Part shown: positions 16,301 to 23,952 of the stretch, piece by piece
Numbering within the stretch: the first letter of the stretch is position 1
Layout: each line of letters starts with the position of its first letter
Origin: Wenyingzhuangia sp039768865
GTDB taxonomy: Bacteria > Bacteroidota > Bacteroidia > Flavobacteriales > Flavobacteriaceae
Reading direction: 5' to 3' (one strand)
Length of the DNA stretch: 25,428 nucleotides
Assembly (NCBI RefSeq): GCF_039768865.1
Contig: NZ_JBDMZQ010000064.1
Translations under genes and position numbers: made by a program
The notes under the pieces: model-generated
The model's database searches: none
What the model saw: only the letters and a program-made list of their open reading frames with translations
What the model was told of the DNA's origin: nothing

Positions 16301-16808
16301 AGAAACGCTATTCATGAAAGATCTTTATTCTTGGCCTTCTTCTGCGGATGATGAGATAAAATATTTTTCTGGAACAGCTCTTTACAGCAAAACGTTTACG
16401 CTTCCCGAACATGCGTTAGCCTCAGATTTAAGTTTTGATTTAGAATTGGGAGATGTACAAGTTATGGCAGAAGTTATAGTAAACGATATTCCTTTTGGGG
16501 TGTTGTGGAAAGCACCTTACACTGTTAAAATTGACTCAGCACTTAAACAAGGAACAAATACTATAAAGCTTAAAGTGACTAATCTATGGGTCAATCGATT
16601 AATAGGGGACGAACAATTACCCCCAGATGTAATCTATACCGAAGATCGATTAAAGCAATTTCCTAAGTGGTTGAATAGAATTAATGAACGCCCAACATCA
16701 AGAGTAAGTTTTTATTCTTGGAAACATTGGTATAAAAATGATCTATTACGTCCGTCAGGTCTTTTAGGCCCCGTTAAAATAAGGATATATAAAAAAATAA
16801 AACTTTAA
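13326..16808 (+). CDS. GH106 family alpha-L-rhamnosidase, exported
   Basis: This 1160-residue protein has a signal peptide ending SLKSNAQ (about residue 23). The segment starting PPSSAKARTWWHWMNGNVS, followed by G-I-T-K-D-L-E-A-M-K, is the hallmark N-terminus of GH106 proteins such as BT0986 of Bacteroides thetaiotaomicron. The central barrel holds conserved acids that could be catalytic or calcium ligands: DSYE304, VE381P, CE402FW and AE432SF. I cannot tell which pair is catalytic without an alignment. The last 150 residues form the usual jelly-roll (ALYSKTF; VNDIPFGVLWKAPY; LRPSGLLGPVKI). The length fits the family. GH106 enzymes release terminal alpha-L-rhamnose by inversion, and here would act on rhamnose-rich oligosaccharides beside the GH78 enzymes. 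No C-terminal type IX secretion domain is visible, so a periplasmic location is likely. It is 4 bp from the BNR_4 lyase gene. Confidence 0.9.
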   Translation: MKFISNLIICFFIVFISLKSNAQEAEISKLEEGFNTPPSSAKARTWWHWMNGNVSRAGITKDLEAMKSVGIQEAQLFNVKLSLPQGSVNYMSSEWLSLVRFAAQEAKRLGMELSFHNSAGWSSSGGPWVTPDMAMQKVVYSESFFQGGMTINKKLPQPETKLGYYRDIAIFAFPKPIDTLKIADLDFKSLSGKIRNHLYPTAKEIPETAIIKKKNIIDLTHKVSNEGVLKWNAPKGEWIILRIGHTPTAKTNHPAPVSGNGLECDKMSTKAVDLYWQKGVQPLLDVLDDLVGTVVKNCVIDSYEVGTTNWTQGFDNQFKDLRGYDPTFYLPSLAGYYVESSEITERFLWDYRRTIGDLIANNYYGHFRKLSHKNGLKLAVEPYWGPFDSMQVGAQGDIVMCEFWSGGHPFFDSPKFVSSIAHINGNSIVGAESFTGIGGWDDHPADLKSIGDSAWAEGINRFIFHTYVHQPWDVGPGLALSYHGTDFNRLNTWWHQSKSFMDYIARSQYLLQQGKNVADFLVFTGEASPNNAFLIPEIKAAGYDYDLIGYNNLMDLQVENKKLLTKASSFYSVLVVPENKWMRPETLKKLKELADAGATILGSPPKQSPSLAGYPKADRRVRQMAEELWSSRKVTALSIPAYLDTTTLPPDVSFENKDSNPIRFIHRKVEDNDIYFLANAKKESYTSRIKFRIVGKRPELWNPMNGEVIKPAIWKNHSDGTISLPITLEAEGSIFVVFKPNSSNTQHLVNVETKLEEPAPDPLSNLKIIKAEYGTFLQEGIADITDLVAAAVKDNQLSFRVTRKFCDCDPAMGYNKTFRMRYQLGERILETRAKEREYVTIISDKPIRILRALFGKFKPETKGVPEQYPIADVTETIKEKVNQGQLKILVQDKLAKPSTQNYGISPSLRIHFSVNGIPTNRIIKKGNLLNLSQEHPKENILYDKEALTWVSPFPGKIVYEKSNGIIEEKKLDHVPDPILLNKDWSVNFLSKKETLFMKDLYSWPSSADDEIKYFSGTALYSKTFTLPEHALASDLSFDLELGDVQVMAEVIVNDIPFGVLWKAPYTVKIDSALKQGTNTIKLKVTNLWVNRLIGDEQLPPDVIYTEDRLKQFPKWLNRINERPTSRVSFYSWKHWYKNDLLRPSGLLGPVKIRIYKKIKL

Positions 16809-16812
16809 AACT

Positions 16813-18237
16813 ATGTATATCAAATCAATATTTATAGCTATAATACTGATTGTTTTTGCAGTATTATCTAATCAAAGTACTGCCCAGATTACATCTAAAT
16901 CTGATCAAACGGTTCAGGTGGATTATTTTGCTGACAACGGTTATGGGAATGCGGTTGCTGTTGTTCAGCATCCGGCAGGGATTTATCACAAAGGAATTAC
17001 CTACCTGTGTTATCAAGGGCCAAAAGAAGACCCTTATGTAGCCTCCTACAACCATCAAATCAAAGAGTGGAAAGGACCATACAAGGCGGGAATAAGTGAA
17101 ATGGGTAAAGACCCAACACGAAAAAAGAGAATCGACAATCATGGTAAACCTTCTATCATGATCGACAATGCGGGCTACATTCATATCGCTTTTGGTGGGC
17201 ATGGTGGAATGAAAAAACACGGTAAAAATGTTTTGGGGAACCATCATTATGGAAAAAATGCGCATGCAGTTTCAAAAAAACCATTGGATATTTCTAGTTG
17301 GGAAACCCTAGACAATATTCCTCCTTTTGGTACCTACAATCAATTTGTAAAAATGGATAATGGTGACATTTACCTCTTTTACCGTCATGGAGCGCACAGA
17401 AGCGATTGGGTGTACCAAATCTCAACAGATAATGGGCGAACCTTTTCTGACCCAATTTCTTTTCTAAAACACAAGCGTAGAGATGATCAAGCAGCTGTAG
17501 ATTCCTGGTACCCTTGGATTACAAAAAGAAATGGAGATGAACTTATGGTAGTTTTTGACTATCATTTGTGTAATGATAATGTCAAAGGTGAAAAGAAAAA
17601 AAGGCATGTACCAAAACGGTATAACGTTTATTACATGTCATTTAATACCAAAACAGGACAGTGGAAAAATATTTCTGGGGAGATTCTACCAACTCCTTTA
17701 ACCAGAGAAGTTGCAGATGTAAAAACACGTGTGGCAGAAACATCAGGTGAATGGACCTTTCAAGGCGTAGTTACATCTGACATCCATGGAAATCCCTATA
17801 TAGGAATTACTGTTGGTGATGAAATCAAAGGTGCACCAAGGAGTGCCCCTAAACAGATGCAATATTTTAGATGGGATGGAGAACAGTGGTTGCGCGAAAT
17901 GCAGTCTGGATTACCTATCAGCAATGGTGATATTGAAATTGAAGCAGAAAATTCAATACAATTTTACTTAGTTGAGAAAATCGATGGCGGATTGGGAGAG
18001 GTAGCGAAATGGGAAAAAACATTAAAGGAGAAATTTTTCAAAAAAACAAAAATACTGTTGTCAAAAAGAAAAGCCAATTTTGCTATTTCTTCCCTAATTG
18101 AAAATCCACACCCAGATGCACGCTTCATTGTGGCAGAAAAGAAACGAGGTACAGACTTTAGAAAAATGTATCTAATAGGTGATCAAGGACCAATCATGAG
18201 GCCTAAAAATCAAGCGGATATTTTATCTAATGATTAA
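16813..18237 (+). CDS. BNR_4-type beta-propeller lyase, PL24/PL25 ulvan-lyase-like
   Basis: This 474-residue protein has a signal peptide ending NQSTAQ (about residue 24). The mature protein has the BNR_4 seven-bladed propeller pattern: YNHQIKEWKGPY, DNHGKPSIMIDNAGYIHIAF, ISTDNGRTFSDP and a late MQYFRWDGEQWL blade. GGH130G and AH151AVSKKPLDISSW place two histidines 21 residues apart, and FY190R191HG follows; this resembles the His/His/Tyr/Arg sets described for PL24 and PL25 ulvan lyases (His146/His167 in the PL24 enzyme LOR_107). Length matches those families. The expected reaction is beta-elimination at rhamnose-3-sulfate to uronate bonds of ulvan. The gene starts 4 bp after the GH106 stop and is 53 bp before the GH78 gene. 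The fold is sure; the PL family and ulvan specificity are inferred from motifs and context. Confidence 0.82.
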   Translation: MYIKSIFIAIILIVFAVLSNQSTAQITSKSDQTVQVDYFADNGYGNAVAVVQHPAGIYHKGITYLCYQGPKEDPYVASYNHQIKEWKGPYKAGISEMGKDPTRKKRIDNHGKPSIMIDNAGYIHIAFGGHGGMKKHGKNVLGNHHYGKNAHAVSKKPLDISSWETLDNIPPFGTYNQFVKMDNGDIYLFYRHGAHRSDWVYQISTDNGRTFSDPISFLKHKRRDDQAAVDSWYPWITKRNGDELMVVFDYHLCNDNVKGEKKKRHVPKRYNVYYMSFNTKTGQWKNISGEILPTPLTREVADVKTRVAETSGEWTFQGVVTSDIHGNPYIGITVGDEIKGAPRSAPKQMQYFRWDGEQWLREMQSGLPISNGDIEIEAENSIQFYLVEKIDGGLGEVAKWEKTLKEKFFKKTKILLSKRKANFAISSLIENPHPDARFIVAEKKRGTDFRKMYLIGDQGPIMRPKNQADILSND

Positions 18238-18290
18238 ATTTTTCATCCCTTTTCGATTTAAATAATAAGTGCTCACAAAAATATAGTTAT

Positions 18291-21200
18291 ATGAAGTTAT
18301 TAAAGATTTTTTTTGTTGTTTTTTTAATAGTTAACAGTGGTTGTGATTCTGTTTCTAAAATTACATTAACAGAATTAAAATGTGAATACCGTAATAATCC
18401 ATTGGGTATTGACAATCTAAGTCCAAGATTTAGTTGGAAGCTAATGCAAGAAAATTTTGAACGCGGACAAAAACAAACGGCGTATCAAATACAGCTTGCA
18501 AAAGTTAAAAATAACTTTCAATCCCAAAGATCACTTGTTTGGGATTCAGGGAAAATAGATTCTGAGCAGTCTGTTAATATTATCTATGATGGGAAGCCTT
18601 TAAATTCTGCGGAAAAGTATTATTGGAGAGTCAAGGTATGGGATATGCAGGGTAAGGTCTCGTCGTGGAGTGAAACGGCTTATTTTTCAATGGGTTTATT
18701 ACAAGAAGAAAGTTGGAAAGGGAAATGGATTCATAAAAAAGATCAAAACAAAATAGACCATAATTGGTATAGAAAAACCTTCGAAGTAACAGAAAATGTT
18801 GACTCTGCATTCATGTTTATCGGTTCTTTTGGTTATCATGAACTTTATGTAAATGGTGAAAAGGTAACAGAAAATGTATTGAATCCTGTTTTATCTTACA
18901 TGAAAAAGCGAATTCCTTATCTAACCTATGATATAGCCGATAAATTAAAAAAAGGAAAGAATGTAATCTCGGTCTGGCATGCTGCTGGTTGGGCCAGATG
19001 GGATAGAATTACAGAATACAGAAACCCTCCTTTTGCTTTTAAAGCGCAAGCAGAAATAAAAACTGAAACAGATCGAATTACCTTAGTGACCGATAAAAGC
19101 TGGAAATGCAAAAATAGTCATAGCAAATATTATGGAGATTGGGACATATTAGATTTTGGGGGAGAAATCATAGATGACAGAAAGAAAGAAGACGATTGGA
19201 ATACCATTGCTTATGATGATAGTGACTGGATGGATGCGAGCATTTATGATGCTGCAAAACTTAATGCGTCCCAGACAAATATTAACGATAATGTCAAGGT
19301 ATTGGAAGATAAATTGATAGGTAAAGGTAAATTTAAAAATAGACGTTATGCACCTATAACAGCGAAATTAAGTTCACAATTGGTTGAACCTCAGGTTCGG
19401 TTTGAAGAAGTCAACCCCATTGGTGTCATTAAAAATAAAGACGATAGCTACCGGATTGATATGGGAAAAAATTATACTGGTTTTTTTGAAATGCAATTGT
19501 TCAATGGAAAAGCCGGGGATTCTATTATTTTTGAAATAAGTGACCGAGAGGAAGTCACAGCGAACTGGAAACAGAAAAGTAAATATATTTATGGAACTTC
19601 GGGTCAAGGGAAATTTCAAAATAGATTTAATGTTGCCGGTGGGCGTTGGATTACAGTTCGAGGTTTAGATTATGCTCCAAATCTAAATGACGTAAAAGGG
19701 TATGTTGTGACCAATAACCGAGAGCAAATCAGTACTTTTGAATCTTCTGATCGTCAATTAAATTCGATATATCAAGTAAATTTAGACACCTATATTGCCA
19801 ATACCATAGATGGGATTTTGGTTGATTGTCCTCATCGCGAGAGACGGGGCTGGGGAGAAGTAACCGTAGCGGCTATGTATGGTGATGCCTTACCCAATTT
19901 TGAAAGCGGAGCCTATATGGAACAGTACTTGCAATATACCCGAGACGTTCAATTACCTGATGGTCAAATAAGAGCCATCATCAATGAAAATGACCGCCCC
20001 TTTCTTATGTGGAAAGCAAACAATCCCTTAACGGTTTGGGAAACTTATAGAATGCTTGGAGACAAAAAGGTATTAGAAGACAATTACCTGTCCATGCAAA
20101 AATGGATGAAGTGGATGTATCAACATTCGGATTATGAAAATAGAGGTCCTCTAGTTGCAGGAAAGCAAGGCGCAAGATCGTTTCCTGGTTTAGGCGATTG
20201 GTGCACTCCGCGCGGGAATTTTTGGACCAGCAGCAATTCTCCTAATGCATTGCACTTCAATAACTCTATATATGCATATATGTTAGACAATGCTGTAAAA
20301 ATTGCTTCAGCTTTGGGAAAGAAAAAAGATACTGAGATTTATTCTGATCGATTAAAAATTCAACGTGAAGCCACGCACAGAATGTCATATGATCCAAAAA
20401 CTGGAAAGTATGTAAACGGTCAACAAGTCGATCAAGCATTTGCTCTATTAGCAGGAATAATGCCAGCAGAAGAAAAGCAAAAGGTATATGATAATTTAGT
20501 AGATAACTTGCTGTATAAATATCCATATTACGACACCGGTAGCTCTGGGCAGGCAATGTACACAAGGTATTTTTTGGAATCGGGAGAGCGTATGGATCTT
20601 ATTTACGAATTGTTAAAAGATAAGCATCACCCCAGTTATGGCTATTTTTTGGAGCAAGGCAAAACAATATGGCCAGAACGTTGGTCAGCTGTTGGTGTTA
20701 GCCAGATTCATACCTGCTATACTGGTATAGGTGGTTATTTTATAAAAGGATTTGGGGGGATTAGACCCCATCCAAATCAATTGGGGATGAAAAAAATAAT
20801 GATAAAACCCGTGTTGGTGAAAGATTTAACATTTGCTAACACTACCTTTAAATCTATGTACGGATCTGTAGTGGTAGATTGGAAAAAACAAGCAGAAGGA
20901 GCTACTTTCAAAATAGAAGTTCCAATCAATACCACGGCAGAAGTTTATTTACCAGCAATTGACAAAATAGATATACTAGAGAATGGAATTAAAGCCAAAA
21001 ACGCGCAAGGTGTAATGTATTTGGGTTCCGAAAAAAATGATGCCATTGGTCAATATCAAATTTTTGAGGTTAAATCTGGTAAGTACAATTTTACCGTAGA
21101 AAAATTGCCTAAAACTCAGTTTCCTGAGCCCTTGGGGAACATACAAAATTTAGCACAACTAGGTAGGATAAGCGCTTCATCGATGTTCATAGAAACAGAA

Positions 21201-21539
21201 AAACTGCCAGGGTTTGAAGCTTTTAAAGCTAATGATGCTGATTCAAACACGCGATGGTTGGCAGGTGATACTGATAGCCAATATCTAGAGGTTGCTTGGG
21301 TAAAGCCTCAAACCTTCAATCAAATTATTGTTGATGAATATGAGAATAACATTTCGTCGTACAAACTTCAATATTGGGAAAATGAAGAATGGAAAGATAT
21401 TGTGTCAGGAAGTTCTTGTGGCGCTAATAAAACCCATCATTTTGATACTATCCAATCTACAAAATTTAGGATTTTTATTGTGGATGCAAAACAAGCACCA
21501 TCGATTAAAGAACTGAAAATTTATAATCACAACAATTAG
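18291..21539 (+). CDS. GH78 alpha-L-rhamnosidase lipoprotein with C-terminal F5/8-type domain
   Basis: This 1082-residue protein has a signal ending IVNSGC (Cys19), so it is lipid-anchored. The GH78 N-terminal Ig-like domain follows (NPLGIDNLSPRFSWKL; YYWRVKVWD near 110), then the beta-sandwich with FGYHELYVNG, and the (alpha/alpha)6 barrel. The catalytic-acid motif is D512-C-P-H-R516-E517-R, and WPE796RW supplies the likely general base. GIRPHPNQLGMKKIMIKP starts the closing beta domain. About residues 950-1082 form an F5/8 type C (CBM32-like) module (ANDADSNTRWLAG; YLEVAWVKPQTFNQI; KLQYW), probably for glycan binding. The 53-bp gap before it is the widest between complete genes in this run, yet shows no clear promoter. 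It should release alpha-L-rhamnose from oligosaccharides at the membrane surface. Confidence 0.92.
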   Translation: MKLLKIFFVVFLIVNSGCDSVSKITLTELKCEYRNNPLGIDNLSPRFSWKLMQENFERGQKQTAYQIQLAKVKNNFQSQRSLVWDSGKIDSEQSVNIIYDGKPLNSAEKYYWRVKVWDMQGKVSSWSETAYFSMGLLQEESWKGKWIHKKDQNKIDHNWYRKTFEVTENVDSAFMFIGSFGYHELYVNGEKVTENVLNPVLSYMKKRIPYLTYDIADKLKKGKNVISVWHAAGWARWDRITEYRNPPFAFKAQAEIKTETDRITLVTDKSWKCKNSHSKYYGDWDILDFGGEIIDDRKKEDDWNTIAYDDSDWMDASIYDAAKLNASQTNINDNVKVLEDKLIGKGKFKNRRYAPITAKLSSQLVEPQVRFEEVNPIGVIKNKDDSYRIDMGKNYTGFFEMQLFNGKAGDSIIFEISDREEVTANWKQKSKYIYGTSGQGKFQNRFNVAGGRWITVRGLDYAPNLNDVKGYVVTNNREQISTFESSDRQLNSIYQVNLDTYIANTIDGILVDCPHRERRGWGEVTVAAMYGDALPNFESGAYMEQYLQYTRDVQLPDGQIRAIINENDRPFLMWKANNPLTVWETYRMLGDKKVLEDNYLSMQKWMKWMYQHSDYENRGPLVAGKQGARSFPGLGDWCTPRGNFWTSSNSPNALHFNNSIYAYMLDNAVKIASALGKKKDTEIYSDRLKIQREATHRMSYDPKTGKYVNGQQVDQAFALLAGIMPAEEKQKVYDNLVDNLLYKYPYYDTGSSGQAMYTRYFLESGERMDLIYELLKDKHHPSYGYFLEQGKTIWPERWSAVGVSQIHTCYTGIGGYFIKGFGGIRPHPNQLGMKKIMIKPVLVKDLTFANTTFKSMYGSVVVDWKKQAEGATFKIEVPINTTAEVYLPAIDKIDILENGIKAKNAQGVMYLGSEKNDAIGQYQIFEVKSGKYNFTVEKLPKTQFPEPLGNIQNLAQLGRISASSMFIETEKLPGFEAFKANDADSNTRWLAGDTDSQYLEVAWVKPQTFNQIIVDEYENNISSYKLQYWENEEWKDIVSGSSCGANKTHHFDTIQSTKFRIFIVDAKQAPSIKELKIYNHNN

Positions 21540-21556
21540 TTCTATTTCTATAAAAA

Positions 21557-23935
21557 ATGAATAAAAATATTAATAATAGAGGTATCTTATTTATTGTTGT
21601 TTTTCTTTTAGCAACTTTAATAACATATGCAACTACCCAGCCCAATTGGGAAGGTGCAAAATGGATTTGGCAACAAGAAGACGGTCCATCTAATACTTGG
21701 ATGAGTTTTAGAAAAACGATTTCTGTAAAAGAAATTCCTAAAATAGTTGAAGCCTATATAGCTGTAGATAGTAAATTTTGGCTATGGATAAATGGTGAAA
21801 TGGTCCTTTTTGAAGGTGGACTTTCAAGAGGACCTAGTCAAGCAGGCGATTGGAATAGAAAAGAAAAAATAACACCAGCAAATTCTTGGTATGAAGCGAT
21901 TAACATTCAGCCGTATTTAAAAAAAGGAAAAAATACCATAGCAATACTAGTTTGGTATTGGGGGAGAGAAACACATAAAGGGACTCACGTTGATAGTGGA
22001 AAAGGTGGTTTGTTGTTTTCAGCACAAATTGGAAATCAAAAGCTTATTTCTGATAGCTCTTGGAAAGCAATTCAGCATTCTGGATATGATAATACCATAG
22101 CACCAGCAAGTAAAAATTTAGTACAATACAGCATTAAATATAACGCTCAAAATTCCATGAATGACTGGATGGTTGATAATGCTTGGTACACGGCGAATTT
22201 TGAAGACAGTTACTGGCCTGATGCCACAGAAAAAGGAAGTGCTGGAGTTGCACCTTGGTACAACTTAGAAGCTAACATTGTTCTGCCATTGGTAAATCAC
22301 GGATTACAAAAGTATAAGAATCATGACGATTTGCAATTACCATTTGTAAGCAAAGGACAAACTATCAAATGTAAATTACCTTTCAATAAACAAATTACTC
22401 CGTACCTAGAAATTGAAGCCAAAGCAGGCGATACAATTTTCGTAACAACAGATAATCGACTTAATAAAATTACAGCCACTTATATAACTAAAGCAGGAAC
22501 TCAAAAATTCGAGAGTTTTTCTTGGATGAATGGAAATGAAATACGCTATACTATTCCAGAAGGTGTTACTGTAAAAGCACTAAAATACAGATGGATGAGC
22601 GTAGGCGAGATGGTTGGTAAATTTGAAATTGACGATCCGTTTTACAACCGTTTATGGTGGATGGGTAATAATACACTTTTTGTATGTGCTCGAGATAATT
22701 TTATGGATTGCCCAGATAGAGAACGCGCCTTATGGATTGGTGATGTTGCAGATCAAACAGGGTATTTGTTCTATGCTATGGATAATGCTGGTCGTCAATT
22801 ACTTAAAAAAGCAATATTGCAAACCATGTCGTTTAGTCAAGATGACGTTATTGGCGCATTAGGTCCATTAAGAGTTAGAGAACTGGTGTGCCAAAGTTTA
22901 CAGTTTATTGCACAAAGTATTTGGCCATATTATTTAAACACAGGAGACAAAGAAACCTTGCAAAAGGTGTATCCTTTTGTTTATGATTATTTGGCACTTT
23001 TTCCAATGCAGGAAAATGGTTTACCAGAATATAGAAAGCGTCAAAGTCCAGATTCTTGGGATTGGGTAGACTGGGGAGTGAAAGAAACAACAGATAAAGA
23101 ACCAATCCAAATGGCATTTTACTATTTAGCTTTAAAAGAAGCCAAAAAAATGGCAGAAGTATTGAAAGAAGATATTCATGCCAAATGGTACGAAGAGCGT
23201 ATGAAAATCATGAAGCCAGCATTTGAGAAAGCCTATTGGAAAGATGGTTTTTACAGTTCAAATAAAGAACAACTAAAAGATGATAGAGCCAATGCTATCG
23301 CTATAGTCTCAGGAATTGCAAACCCTGCATATTACAACCAAGTGGTAGATAATGTCTTAATACCAAATCGTTTTTCGAGCCCACATTTTGAGTGGTTGGT
23401 AGAAGAAGCAATGTGTTTTGCTGGTAGATATAAAGAATCATTAGCAAGAATGAAAGACCAGTACAAAAGTCAGGTTGATAAAAAGGGCATGTCAACGCTC
23501 TATGAAACCTTTCCAAAAGGAGGAAGTTACAATCATGCTTGGAATGGCTCAAATAAAATATTATCAAAATACATCGCAGGAGTTGAACCAACTAAAGTGG
23601 CTTGGAATGAATATCAAATTACGCCAAATTTGGTACATTTTAAGCAGTTGAAAAAAGTGATTCCAACGGTAAAAGGATCTATAAATATTGATATGAAAAA
23701 GACAGAAGATCTATATCAGTTAAATTTAGTTTCACCAGAAAATTCTACAGCAATTATAGGAATTCCTAAAGAAGATAAGAAAGTTAAAGAAGTCGTTGTT
23801 AATGGTAAATTGGTGTGGAAAAAAGGTAAAAATAAGAAGTCGATAAAAGGCTTAACGTATGATAGTGAAAACGAAAAGTTTCTAAAATTTAAAGTTCAAC
23901 CTGGTCTTTGGGAAGTCAATGCCACTTACAATTAG
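21557..23935 (+). CDS. GH78-like alpha-L-rhamnosidase family protein, exported
   Basis: This 792-residue protein has a plain signal peptide (about residues 1-28, ending TYATTQ) and no lipobox. It begins with a lectin-like beta-sandwich (WEGAKWIWQQEDGP; DSKFWLWINGEMVLFEGG; NTIAILVWYWGRETHKG), then the barrel with MD384CPDR388E389RALWIGD, which matches the GH78 acid motif. TLYE650TFPKGGSYNHAWNG holds a candidate base. It differs from the upstream GH78 gene in lacking the N-terminal YYWKV Ig-like domain and the C-terminal F5/8 module, so it may act on a different linkage. From here on the DNA looks more AT-rich than before. It lies 17 bp after the upstream gene and 17 bp before the enolase-superfamily gene. 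The family is clear; the exact substrate is not. Confidence 0.85.
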   Translation: MNKNINNRGILFIVVFLLATLITYATTQPNWEGAKWIWQQEDGPSNTWMSFRKTISVKEIPKIVEAYIAVDSKFWLWINGEMVLFEGGLSRGPSQAGDWNRKEKITPANSWYEAINIQPYLKKGKNTIAILVWYWGRETHKGTHVDSGKGGLLFSAQIGNQKLISDSSWKAIQHSGYDNTIAPASKNLVQYSIKYNAQNSMNDWMVDNAWYTANFEDSYWPDATEKGSAGVAPWYNLEANIVLPLVNHGLQKYKNHDDLQLPFVSKGQTIKCKLPFNKQITPYLEIEAKAGDTIFVTTDNRLNKITATYITKAGTQKFESFSWMNGNEIRYTIPEGVTVKALKYRWMSVGEMVGKFEIDDPFYNRLWWMGNNTLFVCARDNFMDCPDRERALWIGDVADQTGYLFYAMDNAGRQLLKKAILQTMSFSQDDVIGALGPLRVRELVCQSLQFIAQSIWPYYLNTGDKETLQKVYPFVYDYLALFPMQENGLPEYRKRQSPDSWDWVDWGVKETTDKEPIQMAFYYLALKEAKKMAEVLKEDIHAKWYEERMKIMKPAFEKAYWKDGFYSSNKEQLKDDRANAIAIVSGIANPAYYNQVVDNVLIPNRFSSPHFEWLVEEAMCFAGRYKESLARMKDQYKSQVDKKGMSTLYETFPKGGSYNHAWNGSNKILSKYIAGVEPTKVAWNEYQITPNLVHFKQLKKVIPTVKGSINIDMKKTEDLYQLNLVSPENSTAIIGIPKEDKKVKEVVVNGKLVWKKGKNKKSIKGLTYDSENEKFLKFKVQPGLWEVNATYN

Positions 23936-23952
23936 TATAAAATAGAACACTT

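Noticed and set aside
18238..18290. Internal promoter or terminator in the 53-bp gap before the lipoprotein GH78 gene
   Set aside because: No TAnnTTTG element, no copy of the CAGGATAG motif and no hairpin are visible, so read-through from the upstream genes is the simpler view.
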